Positions 1-14,496 of a stretch of DNA of 64,000 nt are shown one piece after another. Source of the stretch: Neopestalotiopsis rosae. Lineage: Eukaryota; Ascomycota; Sordariomycetes; Amphisphaeriales; Sporocadaceae. The notes beneath the pieces were generated by a model that saw nothing but the letters and a program-made list of their open reading frames with translations, ran no database searches and was not told the DNA's origin. The stretch is taken from the NCBI GenBank assembly GCA_023078685.1, contig JALGAS010000007.1:1612001-1676000 (forward strand), written 5' to 3'. The position numbers were made by a program, and so were the translations under genes. The first letter of the stretch is position 1. Each line of letters starts with the position of its first letter.

Positions 1-630
1 CCTAGATGGGACCCGGTCGCTTATGTTGGCTTGGCTATACGAAAGTCAATCGGGTAATGGTTGGTTGCGATGTACTGTGCTGTGACAGTAGAGCGATAAG
101 AAGAGAGAGGCAGGCTGTTGTTGTACAATATTGTATGTACGCAAGTCTAATCTCCCCCGAATGTCGAGCTGTCTGCGGTGATGCTGTCACCTGGGACAAA
201 GTAGAGCGGCCCCAAATGGCTGCGACGAAGCTGATAACTGCTATGGCCAAAGGTCCAGATCGTTGGCTAGCGGTGCCAGGGTGGGACGATACGAACTGCG
301 AGGCGCACCAAGGCGTGATCCGGTACGGTGCTGGTGTGGTTTGACGAGAGCTGAACACCCCGCAAAGCCTCAGGTTTGCAGTCCGAGAGCAAAAGCTGAG
401 AAAGTTTTTTTTTTCCTGTCTTGTCGGTTTGGTATTGAAGAGGTTGCTGGGGACTGATGAATAACAGAAAGAAGAAAAGCAGCAAAGCACGAATGGACGA
501 ATGTTTATGTTGCAATGTAATCACTTTGAAGCCCCCTATTGCGTGCTGCGTTGGCCAGCTGGTATTGGGAGGGGGGATGATCGATGGCCCCAGTATCAAT
601 TGATCGATGTCTAGCTTAGCTTTGAAGTAG

Positions 631-648
631 CTGGAGCTGGAGCTGGAG
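631..648. repeat. Hexamer repeat (CTGGAG)3
   Basis: Three perfect tandem copies of CTGGAG lie in non-coding sequence. This is a minor low-complexity tract with no evident function. Confidence 0.8.
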
Positions 649-3600
649 CCAGTGCCAGGGTCCTTGGATGGATACCAAGCGGTAGGAGGATATATTGTAA
701 ATAACTTTTTTTCCTTTATTTTATTTTTGTGAGGCCTTGGTTTCCTGGTTAGAGGAGATTGCGTCTTTGTAACGGCCAATCTCACAATCACTCGCTTGAG
801 TGACTAGAGGCAATATCGGGAACAATAGTGTGGATGGGCGAGATCGATTTCCAGCAATCTTTTTCTTGCTGCGACGTCGTGATTCCAAGAAAAGGCCCGG
901 GGTCTAGGATATTACATAGTATTTGCAGAGTGCAGACCACTAATTGAAGCGATGGCTACCTGCGTCGAGCAAAGTTCGGCCCTGACTAGTAGTCGTTGCT
1001 GTACGTGGCTAGGTGCTCCGTCCAAGACGGGTATCGTAGGCGCCACTAATACAGACGAATTTGTGGTAGCTGATATTGATGGAGATTGGAAAAGAGGTTG
1101 GTCGTTCTTTGTCGTTGCGTAGTATTGCCAGACCATTTACAATGTTTTGATGTGAGGAAGTCACAAGAATGGCGAGCTTGAGATATTTTGCCTTGTTTCT
1201 GGTTGATCGGACAATGGCACTGGAAATAAACTCTTTCAGGCAGGTTGATGCCGGTTTGATCTCGATGAAGGGTTCGAGGCGACATTTGTAGGTAATGGGT
1301 ATGTATGCATGCGTACGGCAATTGCCCCTGAGATAAGGAATGATGCGTTGCGACCCAATTGATTGATTGCCAGCGATTTATTGTGCGTATGTATTGGTTG
1401 CACTGTGCGTTGTTGAACCCTCAAATCGCGCTCCCGCCGAACGCAACGTAGATCATATGGTAAATTTAGCAGCTACTCGGGGCTCGAATGCATCTGATCC
1501 CGCGCGTACATGGGCAATACTTTCTTGGCCAGCAGCTTGACTTGACTTTCTTGGACCCCCGAGAAAATCAGGGACGAGCCGCCAATCCGTGTACCATGTG
1601 TTCAGTCATTGTTCCTGACGGGACTGAATCAAATGTACGTACTTCGTCGCAGGAAGGAAGAATAAACCTTCAGTGACGTCGTGGGGTTCCAAAAAATTAA
1701 AGAAAAGCCACACTCGAAAGTGATCGGAAAGAAAAAGCTGGTTTGGCTGGAATCCGGATTGATGTCAAATCGACGGCAGGGGTGATCCCGCGACCCTATC
1801 CCAGCAAGCCCAGACTTCAAGCCAGAGACTGCCAGTTGATCGGCTTCAATCAAGACCAAAAGGACATGGAAGCAGAGGTCCAGACTGTCGGGAGTGCCTA
1901 CCAGGCGGGCTTTCGGCGGGCTCCCTTGGCTACCTCATGGCTACCTGCTAGTTTCACATCAGAGGGGCAGATTGGGATACCCGCAATCAAATTTGGCGGT
2001 CAGGGCTAGACTTGGTAGACTTGCGCACTCTTCATCTGAGTGTGATTATTTTTAATATGGCTGCTGAGTGCTCATCCACATGAATTTGTTTTATTTTATT
2101 TTTGGTTCTTTTTCCATGGCTTCTTGTCAGAAAGTTCTCTTGTTCTTCTGAATCCGGAGAAACCCTGACTGGATCATTCTTGGTCTGTGTGAAACCCCTC
2201 CACCTTGATCTCGTCTTGGAGGGTTGGAGATGATCTACGTACTTGATTCGTCGACTCTGTTCAGGGTAGATTGGGTGTAGACGTTATCACCACGTTCACC
2301 GGCCCCGGTCAGCCGTAAGGTCCTGGGTCTTGGTTGCCTCGGGTGCCATGAATTTTACCATTTACAGAGAGAGTACCGCACCAGTCCGCCCGTCCGTCCC
2401 ACGAGGATCGCTCGAGCTCTTTGTTTGCCCTAACAAAATTTCCATTTTCCCGCCAGGGCCACATGAAACTGCGAAAATCATGATCTCTCCAGGCTGGCTG
2501 AATGGCCCTCTGCCCTCTCGGATCCCAGCTCCGTGGAACGTTAGTCAGAACGTCACGCCGCCTCGAAGATCGGTCGGGCTAGCCTGATCGACAGCGCATA
2601 CGAGAGTCAGCCCTCTTGGGATTCTCCGGATTTCCTATCAACAAGGATCACGACCATTTATTTTGACACTTGGTACCTGCATTCATGTGTACACACAGCT
2701 CAAGACTTGCCTGGATGATACAGCAAGTTTGGAAATCCGTTGCGCCGCAGCAATTGCTCCGGTACTATCACAACAAAACGCGCACGCATCATCTCGTCCT
2801 ACTGCCCAACCTATCAAGAAGACGCTCAATGGTCATTCAACGACATTTGTACCAAGACAGCCAATGACGTTCAGCAATTGCGCCCCCAAGAATGGTGCGC
2901 TGTCTGCATAGTTACCACAATTCCTGAATTTGGGCAGATTTTGCCAAGTATGAGCTCATTGATAATGACGCCCCCAAAGGCATCCTCATGAACAGGAGCA
3001 TTCAGGCTCTAACAATGTTTATAATGCCTACCTTTAATGCGTGCGCTCTTGTTCCAGAGTTGATCCTGTGGGAGGCCAGCCTCGCTTAGTTGACATTATC
3101 AAAGTATTCCCGCCAAGACGGCGTGTACGGCAGACGGCCTATTGTGTAAGTATTACATCATAAACAGCATACCTGCCTACCCACAGTCTGGCGGGCATGA
3201 CCCCAGGCTCCGGCTCCTGAGATCTGCGACTTCAGCCTAGCAAGAATAGATTCAGGTACGCGTGAGACACTCTCAACGTTCCGTTGCTTGGATCACCTTT
3301 GACTCAGTAGTTAGTCGCGTGCTAGAACACAATGCTCTATTTACCCAGGGCGCTTGTCGTGATCCAGTGCTCAGCGCTCAGTCCCTTCGGAGGTCAGCGC
3401 CTCTACACCTGCCAGTTTCTGAGACAACTTCGTTTTCCTTAGCATCACACCAAAGCATACCAGGTACCTATTTCTGGTCATCCTGGTGACGCACTCTCAA
3501 ACACACCTTTTTCAGGTCAGCTGGGAGGATATTACGTGCCGACCGACGGCTATGCGAATTTACCGTCCAGGCACAAGTGTACCGAAGTCGCGCTGTCCAC

Positions 3601-5502
3601 TCGACATAGTTCCTGGTTCGTATACATGACGAATCTATCCAGTCATCAAGGCCCTCGCCACGTATCATACAACATATCATAGAACAGTCCATGCTTAGCA
3701 CTTGCGATTGCTGCTAAGACATTCAACAACCGGATGATGCGGACGGTTGCTGCGGTCTCATCTGACTTGCACAGGCCTTCATACCAATCGAATGCTTCAT
3801 ACACAGACTAATGAATTCGAGTATTTACTACTACAATGAAGGTCACAGGTGTGGTTACTGTACACTGACGGAACTTCAAACGATCGCATGGTCTTGAGAG
3901 CTACAAGGTATGAACATGCATGACTCGGCCAAGTTGGAATCACCACCGGTTGGAATGGACTATCGAATCTCGCAACAAGGTTCGTGGCACGCAGTGGTGA
4001 TTCACTAATCAATTGCTGACCGTTCACGGCCATATTGCACGATCGAGAGATGATATCCATAAACAGAAGCCGCATGTAACTGCTGGCAACATTTTGGTAG
4101 TTCGCGAAAAGTTGTGTTGCTGGAGGACTGTACCATCAACTCTCAGAGTGTGAGAGCTCGTAAACTATATCGATGTTCGTGTTTTCAACCCAAACTCCCT
4201 GCCAATACAAATAATGAGCATTGCGCATCAATCAATAATCAATGAGTGCTACTCTGAAGTCCCCAAACTACACTCATGGGAGCGGAATATGAAGGCATTT
4301 GTATCAGCACATGCACAATTTAATCGAGGATCAATCAATTCGTCCAAGTGAATAGGTGATTGGTAATAGGACCCAACACACACTTTGGTATGCCGACAAA
4401 GGACTCAGGCATAAGGTATTGCTTGCAATAAATGACGGACTTGTGAGCGCCACGACTAGTTGAAGTTGCTTTGCTTTGCATAGCCAAGTTTAATTATAGT
4501 AGCTAGGTCAAGTAACCCAACCCAGTTCCTAGTCGTAGGTTGTGATGAGGTGGTAGTATTCTGCTTGGGATGCTGCTTGCTGCACTAGAAGAAGGAGCTC
4601 AGCCTCGACTCAGCCCCCAACTACCTACCCTACATACTACCACCATTTTGCAGCGGCCTCATTCACTATACGTAGACTATTTCCGGCACGGAAAGCTTGC
4701 CGCAAATTTCCATACTGGCAAAGCCTCGCGTTCGGGACTTTGCCTAGAACATCTTTTTTTCCCCCGCCCAACCTTTGGGCACAAATTATTTCTCATTTCG
4801 TAGCAGCTCGTAGGCAGTTCAATCGGAGCTCTTACTCTCCTCTTGCTCGTCAGACTAGGACATGATGTCCGTCCTACTTTAATTGCCATAACAAGTGCTG
4901 AGCGGCTACACTAGAGTTTGAGCCAATAGAGGGCCTATCCCAAGCCTCGCCCAGCGGTTACATATGTAGCTTTTGCTAGGGGGAGGAGATCTGACGCTGG
5001 GTCCGGCTGCGGGCCCTTCGGCAAGGGTCTCGAAAACTGGCCAACGGCGACCCGTATAGGTCCCTTCTGTGGGGGATCGGGGAGGGGGAGCTTGGTTTAA
5101 GCTGCACCTCATTTGCATGGCCTCATCCCACCTTGTCTGGGTCCCTTGACTGATGTTGCTCTCTTGCGATTGGCGAGTTTACCTCTCTCGAGAAAAAGTT
5201 GGGCGGCGCGCAACTAGAAAAGGACATGTTCTGAATTACCAAAGGGGTAAAGTAGAGCATTCTAAGAAAGGGTCCAGATGATGCAAGTAAGACGATGCGG
5301 GATACAATATATGCGCGCGGCGAGTCTCGCGTAAGCCAGGCTGGTCCTACAAGTATTCGTGTCGTCCCCGTCGAGATGGAAAGATGGCAGTGACCTTTAT
5401 CTCTTCTTGATCTTGTTATAGCAAGTTTTCCCCTTTCTACTAATTGCAAGTCGGTCGCCGTTGGATTTCAACACTCGATATACTACGGCCCAGCCTACAA
5501 AG

Positions 5503-5510
5503 TATATAAA
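5503..5510 (+). promoter_or_regulatory. TATA-like box upstream of SLT2
   Basis: The sequence TATATAAA lies 616 bases before the SLT2 start codon. If used, it would give a transcribed leader of roughly 580 bases, or a leader containing an intron. It is the best TATA match in this upstream region, but its use is inferred only. Confidence 0.35.
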
Positions 5511-6125
5511 CACTTCAGCTATACATCAGACGATCAAGCTGTTACCTTGCGCCTTTCGCCGCCAGCATCATCCACGTCCAGACAAGAGGGAAAGATCTAC
5601 GAAAGCAATAGTCCTGTGTACTGTGGGATTTGCCTGCCGTCTTGACACCGGTCGAAAAAACCACCAGAGACATAGACTTTGCGGGAGCTACCTTCATTAC
5701 CCTCCATCGGAACCAAGACGAGATACTCCGTACCTGTTCCTTTGTGTATATTTGCGGAGCCTCCCGTTTTCGAAGCCACCCCGCCCTTGCTGTTGTCATA
5801 AGCCAACAAAGTCGTCTTTGTCCTGACAGAGACTCCACTGTTCACCGGCTTGCTTGTGGCATTCTTGACACATAATAGCTCCTACCTAGGGTATTCTGAG
5901 GTCCTAGCTTGGCTTTCCCTGCCTGCTTTGGGGGCGGCTTTTCTGGACGAACTGGACCTACTGTCTCGATCTCTCCAACTAATAATAACAAGCTTGGTTC
6001 GACGTCTTGCATAATACATACAGACATAGACAACCCACCAAACTCGTATCTGCCTACACATTATCTACACCAAACACAGGACGATAAAAACTCTCAGAAG
6101 GCAGTGAGAAACCAGTTCAGACAAC

Positions 6126-7910
<1,785 letters not shown>

Positions 7911-8483
7911 ATGTACCGTTTAAAAGAATGAAAACAAAAGGTCTGGACGTTTTCGAGAAGATATATCACAATATAGTACCTTTTGGTTTGCCCAGTTTTC
8001 AGCGGCACAGGTTTTGAGGGGGGCAAGCGGCTTGGCTTTTCTTTTTACAACCAAGAAGGCGACAGTTACCGCAGTTGGCAGATTATGAGCTTCTCAAATA
8101 AAACAGATTTATTTATACTCAGTTCATTAGACAAATTTCCTAGCCGAAGCATCTATATTATATCTCGTCATATTGCTCTGGATTTATATTCATGTTCATT
8201 GGCAATACTTATTGATGTTGTGATTCACCTGGTCTCGCAGGATTCATGGACTTGGGATGAAGAAACGAGCACGGAGTGTAAATCCATAATTACTATATAC
8301 ATCTAGGCTCAAGTGCTTTTTGAAACCTCTATAGCAACGTTATATGCCCAATCCAAATAGCAAGAAATCAATTAGGGGGATATAAGTTATAGTGCCACGT
8401 GGCCATCATTGGGGCCGACACGATATATAAAAAAAGAAAACGCCCAAACCATGCATAAGAATTCCCCAAATAGCATCAGCTCT
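7911..8483. other. Intergenic region between convergent SLT2 and DUF3455 genes
   Basis: This is a convergent, AT-rich interval holding the 3' ends of both neighbouring transcripts. It contains an AATAAA-type signal at 8097-8102. No gene was seen. Confidence 0.6.
8097..8102 (+). terminator. Possible polyadenylation signal of SLT2
   Basis: AATAAA lies about 190 bases after the SLT2 stop codon in AT-rich sequence, which fits a 3' end signal. Fungal signals are degenerate, so this is tentative. Confidence 0.3.
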
Positions 8484-9367
8484 CTAGCTATCATAGAACC
8501 AGTACTGAGCGGCGTACGGCACACTAAACACCTGGCCCGCCTCGGCGCAAGCCAGAGCGCCGCCGCCGGCCGTCACGACGCGGTACACCTCGGTCAGCCC
8601 GACCGAGGCGCCCTTGTCGCCGAGCTGGAGCCAGTCGACGGCGCCCGTGTTGAGGATGCCCGGGTCGGCGTCGGCGGGGGCCTTGACGCCGCTGAGCTTG
8701 CCGCCCTTGAACAGGAGGTTGTCGGCATTGTACAGGTCAAAGGTGGGCGTGAGGCTGGCGTCGAAAAAGTGGTGTCCCAGGACGGACAGGGGCTCGTCGA
8801 CGCCGTCGAGGGTCACGTCGGCGTCCGGGATCCAGGGGTCGGCCGCGTCGGCGGCGTACTGGTTGTCCGGGTCCAGGGGCTCCGCCAGGTTGAGCGGCAG
8901 GTCCGTGGTGCGCAGGAGAGTAATGGGCAGCTGGTCCTGCTCGTCCGAAGACAGCGAAGCGTAGATGGATGTGATGTCGTAGAGCACGGCCAGGGCGCCC
9001 AGCGATGTGGCCGTGGCGTTCGCCGCGGTGCACGTGTAGTTTTGTATGCCGTGGCCCACGGCCACGGCTATGAGGGTGCCGTTGGCGGCGGGAAGTTCAC
9101 TTGTGCCTTTGAGAGATGGGGAAAATGTTAATAAAGTGTGCTTTGTTACGTGTGTTGGGTATATGTGTTGTAAGACTCACCACCAGTGACTGGTAATGTT
9201 GGGGCTGCCGGCGTGGTAGTCTCATCATTCGCCGTGGCCGTTGACGTAGCAGCCGCCACTACGGACGTGGTCGAAGAAGCGTCGCATCTCTTGCCCAGAG
9301 GATTGGCCGATGTGGTGGTGGTGATTGCCAAGGCCGAAACGGCAACTAGTAGACTTTGAGGCAACAT
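8484..9367 (-). CDS. Secreted DUF3455 family protein
   Basis: The function is not known. The protein of 269 residues is read from exon 1 (9367-9181) and exon 2 (9106-8484), joined across a 74-base intron within a Gly codon. Residues 1-21 form a signal peptide (hydrophobic run then ANP), followed directly by a Lys-Arg pair at about 26-27 that looks like a Kex2 site. A Ser/Thr/Ala-rich linker follows to about residue 60, suited to O-glycosylation. The rest, from about 65 to the end, resembles DUF3455: a hydrophobic start (LPAANGTLIAVAVGHG), a central Asp/Pro-rich part and the family-type ending with VYRVVTAGGGALA and VPYAAQYWFYDS. Relatives are sometimes labelled malate dehydrogenase; nothing here shows a nucleotide-binding fold. 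It probably acts outside the cell or in the wall. It is convergent with SLT2. Confidence 0.85.
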
Positions 9368-12300
9368 GGTGAAATTATATGTCGATAGAGTGGCCTATTA
9401 GTTCGGAAACAGTATAAGGTTGTTACCGGCGCAGATCTCTATGAGAAAAAAAAGACCCAAGAGACCCCAACAGAGGCAAAGGGTGGGGGAAATAATATAT
9501 TTGAACTGAGAGGCTGCACCAGCACAGCGCTTTGCGACCCTGGGCAAATTGGACTGTCAAGGGCAAAAAGAGAAGAATGTTCTTTTTTTAAACAACGGGT
9601 AGAGAGGCCCGATGTGCGGCCGTGGGCGCTTAGAATAGCAAAAATGGAAGTGGTTGGTGGAGATGAGGTCGCTTTGCAGGACCAAATTGAGTCGCTTCTC
9701 GGATATGAATATGGAGATTCGGGTACAACCGAGTCTTGGGGGGGTTTAATCTTGACCTTGATTAATAAAATCAAGATCTATTGAGAGAATTGAGAGATTG
9801 ACAAGGCAGATTGAATTATGGAAGTTGTCACAAGTGCCAATGGCCCGTGTTCATATAGTCCCCCAACCCACAATGACACAAACGGCTCCATGGTACTATA
9901 TCTCAGTCTAGGCGAGCAAAGCAACCCCGTCCAACCTATACGTATACAACAAAGTTCATGTCAGAGGCGGATTCGACTTCTTGGGTGCACCAACTCCTCA
10001 ACGGGGGCTCGTGTGTCTCTGGTTCAACGATAAAGTTACCCACAAGAAACAGATCCGTCAGCAAGGGACACAGAAAGAAGGAGATCTGATCCCTCGCCCC
10101 TCCCAGCAAGCCCAGGGCTGTGAGTTCTGGACCATGCTACACTATGTCGGCCAACGGCCAAGGACCCTTGCCTTTTCACTACTATGTATGTACGTACATC
10201 TGAATCTTGGCAGAGCACACCAGAACGTGCGCCGCGATGGAATGAAGGGGGAGGTGGAGGGGAGCTCGTGGAGGGTAGCGTAGCTTGCTCGTGGTCGTAC
10301 TACCTAAGCAAAAAAAAGGTGTAATAAGCCAATGCATACTACCTACGATGCACAGTCCGGGGGTCCTTGACCGTGGGGTCATGGGCTGGTGCTGGGAAGG
10401 GCCGTTGGTTCAATCTCGGAGCCGGCAAGCCTTCTTGGAACTGCTATGTATGTCGACCACGGTTGACCGAGGAGAGCATGGGGCATGACATTCTTCCGCT
10501 TTGGTAAGGTAGTATCCCGTCCACCACAGGTGAGCAATTGGAAAAAATACCTTGCCCGGTCGAGACTATTGATTTTTTCTACTGTATACTTCTTTTACTT
10601 TTCACAGGCGGCGGTTGGAATGTGGACATTTCGCCACCTTGGAAGCGACTCTGCGTTGTGATCAGGCGTGGGGAGTATATACTACCCATCTGGAAACCCA
10701 CAGAGAACTCAGGTGGCTGCAAGGCGTGCAGTCCTCTCGGAATGGGGTCAACTGCACGCATGCAAGCCCACCTGCGAGGACGAGAAATTCCATGTACTGT
10801 ACATTCTTTTGACTTTGAAAGAAAAACCCACTATTGCGCGCGCAAGTTCAAGCAGGCTGCGCGCATCTTCTTGATTGATACACAGCCTATTCAAGTTCCG
10901 CTTCCGTCTCTAATATGGAACAGCAATCCGCCTCTTGTCACTTTTGAGTATGTAGGCATGGATGTATTAATGCTGGCGCAATCATGATATAGTCCATGGA
11001 TCCGATAGCTGTTGGTGCAAAGTTTGTCAAAAAGAAAAAATGGAAGAACGGACGAAGCGACTTCCGCGCGGGCGCCTGACGCGCACAACCGCCACACTGC
11101 CACCTTTTAATCGCTTGTCGAAGGAGGGGGAGGGATGGGGAAAGCGAGAATGAGAGAGGTGTGGTGTGCTGCTGGCCACTCGATTTTCCTTCCCCATGTT
11201 GGGACAGACACAGTAGTAGCAAGCAAGCAATAAGGAAAAGACGGCCGCTGCTATTGTGCCAGGTGCGTGTGTTTTAATCCCTGGGCATCATCTGCACGTC
11301 TCATTGGCGGGTCGGCCGATATACCCGCCGGCTGGGCTTTCTGGCTCGTACATCCGCGTAGGTACACTTTGTTCGCTCTCTCAGTTCAGTTCAATTCAGG
11401 TGAGGCAATCCCGCTTTATTAGGCTTACCATGCCACAAATATAGCTTTTGACCGTGGAAAATACGTAAGTCTGGGCCTTTTCTTGTTATCATCACCAGGC
11501 CTCGACAGCGCTGACCTGGGCCGGGCTTGGTACTCGAGCAGTCGAAATCTTAACTGCCGGAAGGAACATCAGACCATATTATCAATAAGGGAGGATTGCG
11601 CAAAACTCTAATTATGTACTTTGATCAAGGCGGTCCAGGCTGAGGTCGCGCGCGAAGGAAGAGAGCTAATAAAAGAGCATGTTAGTTTGGGTGTGGAATG
11701 GCTAGTTCTGCAAAAGTCTTGTGTCTCTGCTGGGTGCTTCCATGTGTCAATCGATTATAACGTCGTTTTTCACTTTCAAGGTCATTCCATCCAAGGGACT
11801 GGTCGCCATCCCTGAAACAAATCCCACGAAACCCAAATGCGATAAGAATACATGGAGCAAGCAATTCGCAATGCAGGTGATTTGCAGCACACGTTTTGCT
11901 TGCGCCAGGGCTAGATTTGGGACACCTCCTCTTATTGAATCGATGCATGCCTCTTTCTGCATCTCGTGTATATTGCCCACAGCGTTGGGAGGGATTACTT
12001 ATCATGATTACATGCAATGGCAAGCAGCAGCAGCAGCGCAAATTGCCCTGCAGCTCGAAGCGAACTGTCATGCGCGTTATGATTGCGCCAGTCGTGTTCC
12101 TGGTGTCATCCACGTACAGCCTTGAAGAATGCATATGCCCAAAATACCAAACTCGTCTCTTTCGGGGTGCATTTCGTCTGAAGGCCTGCAAGCAGTCAAT
12201 GCATGCTAGCTCATCGACACTGTCGGTATTTTTGTTCGTTGAAAGTAGATGAGGAATGAAGTTGTGCCCTACGTAAGCAGGCACCTTATTTGCGCAGCTG

Positions 12301-14496
12301 TGAACTGCACACACCTGTTGGTACCACAAGCTCTCACGCATTATCGTCATCATTATCAGCAGCTTTTCTTGTTTCACTGGCTGCTCTTCTGCTGCACGCT
12401 GTATGTTGGTACACAGTAGCATTCATACCAGATGCGCCATGATCCCACGGGGAAGGAATGTTTCGTTTCGAGTCCGTTCGCAAAATGTTTTGAAAAATGT
12501 CGGTGCTGGTGTGACACTTTACCCTGCTCGGGCCTCCGTGCCGAGCAGGGGTCGTTGGTGTTTACTGTGTAAACCTCATGGCCTTTGCCTTGACTGGTAG
12601 TGACGATGCCACCAAGCAATCAATATGGGATTTGATATGAAACCGTGATCCCTTTTGTTTGCTTCTCAAATTGACCCAACGATCTGGGTCAGGAATCTAG
12701 TTATTCCGGGGTTTTGCATAGAAGTGAGACGATCCGAATTGTACTCCGTAGATCGGCTGTGGGAAGGGTTGATCTTGCTGCCAGTACCATGTTTTGCATA
12801 CCTGACTCTGGATGCAGCCCGAAGTGATTGCCTTTGCGTGGGTTAAAATTTTGCAAGGAAACGCATCATCCAAGAGTGGACAGTTCGCGAACCATTTGAA
12901 CGCCTTAAAAATGCGGCGCTCATAGCCACAAGGCGTTATGCGTGTAAAAGCAGCTCTGTCAAAGTGTACTTGATAAACAAGGTTGAATAGACTCATAATC
13001 CAGGTTTTCCTTGTGTTGAATGATTTCGTCGATCGAGAGCATGATATACCTAGAATTTGAAATTCATATCAACCATCCATCATTAAAGGACTATATCAGT
13101 AGGCGTACAATGAAGCAAGATGGGCAAGATTGACAATGTACCAAGGTTCAAAATTGGCCATTGTGTGTTCGTACGCCATATTTTTCAAGCAAAAACGAAC
13201 CCAACCTAAGATGTCTATAGTTAACACAATGTTTTTCCCTCTACAATATTGTCCACTCACTGAATACTTATGTAACTAGCAGCCAGCCACAATCCCAAAT
13301 GGCCCACTCCGGCGAGAAGAGCGAACACCCCGCCTGCCCGCCACCCACCGAAGTGCCCAAATCCCGGCCCCGACTCGGGGTCCTCGGGATCGAAATCCAC
13401 CATTATATGGAAATCCACACCATTCTTTGCCATCCAGTCATCATGCGGCTCCACCACTGATGACAGTTCATGTCGATAGAATTCCAATGGACCAAGGCTT
13501 ATTGGCCGAGAACGCAATGGGAAGCCCGTAGACTGAATCAAGGGGAGATATTCTTTCTTGAGAAAATTTCCAACTTATGCGCCTGCCTATACATGCAAGT
13601 ATCACTACGTGACTTGCGTGAGTTGACTTCAACATACGGACCATACTATGAGATACAGACACATTGATTCCGCATCGAGGCCGCACTAGATGTTCCAATC
13701 AAGTATCTCCTTTACGGATAGCAACACATGAGTCCTCATTGGTCCAGACTTCCAAGTTGGACTCGAGGCAACATACCCCGTTTGCCCGTTTGAGTAATAT
13801 CCCCACCACTAGAAGACCATACTATCGTGACTATACTGGCTCGACTGTCTTGACTGGTCCAGAACTGGAGAACAAGCCCACGTGAGCATTTCTGACATTG
13901 TGGTCCAGAATCCCTCTTTCAGACTAAAAAGAGAACACCTTTGCTCGTACGTTATGGGGCCAGCTGCTGATCAAGGTCGCGTGCTTGGCTCCCCGAATTC
14001 ACCCGTGCCTGGGTCTACTTGCGCACTGAACGGTGGATACAGAGAGGTAACTATTATTCATAGAAAAGCGACTCCACGTTGTCTGAGCATTTACTCCGCA
14101 TTGGGTAGCAGCCACCCATGCAAAACGGGTAAAGAAGACAGGATTCATTGACACACAAGTGGCAAGTCTCGAGAAGGGGACTCGCATCAGCCAGCAGCCA
14201 ACTCACAGGGAGTGACACGAGCCACACGAGATATTGTCATATCTCTAGATCATACATTTGGAGGAAAAGAGTTTGGAAGTTGCAAACGATTAATTCTTAT
14301 CAATCATTATTCGTTATTCAAGCTTTGTCATCTCTATATATACATCATAATACCGCTCTATCATGTCGCTTCTTGACCATGTCTAGTTGTCTCATCATTA
14401 CCAGTCGAAATCGAGTCATATTTACAAAAACACGCTCAGACTCGCCATGGTTAATCGACTGGCAGTTGTGAAACTAGGACAGGCAGAATGTACCAT
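9368..14496. other. Gene-poor interval
   Basis: About 5.1 kb hold no gene I can recognise. The longest frame (minus strand, 11682-12422) lacks codon bias, is Cys/Arg-rich and looks like chance. One GC-rich frame at 13257-13541 is listed separately. A short CAG run lies near 12023-12037. The part next to 9368 is the promoter side of the DUF3455 gene, and the part next to 14497 is the 3' side of the permease gene. Confidence 0.5.
13257..13541 (-). CDS. Possible small membrane protein or gene fragment
   Basis: A 94-residue frame stands out from its AT-rich surroundings through higher GC content and a protein-like ending. It has an acidic segment (DFDPEDPESG), then a Gly-rich hydrophobic stretch of about 25 residues near the C-terminus that could form one membrane segment. 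I do not recognise the family. The first part of the frame looks less convincing, so the true start may be internal, or the piece may be the last exon of a gene whose upstream exons I could not place, or a decayed remnant. Treat the boundaries as uncertain. Confidence 0.25.
   Translation of the reverse strand: MIQSTGFPLRSRPISLGPLEFYRHELSSVVEPHDDWMAKNGVDFHIMVDFDPEDPESGPGFGHFGGWRAGGVFALLAGVGHLGLWLAASYISIQ

Larger units (their letters stand above)
1..6125. other. Gene-poor upstream region of SLT2
   Basis: No reading frame here shows codon bias, a recognisable domain or a spliced continuation. Short frames exist on both strands but read as chance frames. The stretch holds a homopolymer T tract near 407-416, a small hexamer repeat at 631-648 and a TATA-like box at 5503-5510. 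The last 600 bases before 6126 probably form the promoter and transcribed leader of the MAP kinase gene. A non-coding RNA or a very short gene cannot be excluded. Confidence 0.6.

Noticed and set aside
8409..9131. A 240-codon plus-strand frame rich in Val, Arg and Gly
   Set aside because: It is antisense to the GC-rich second exon of the DUF3455 gene.
11682..12422. A 246-codon minus-strand frame
   Set aside because: Cys- and Arg-rich chance composition, with no codon bias, domain or spliced neighbour.
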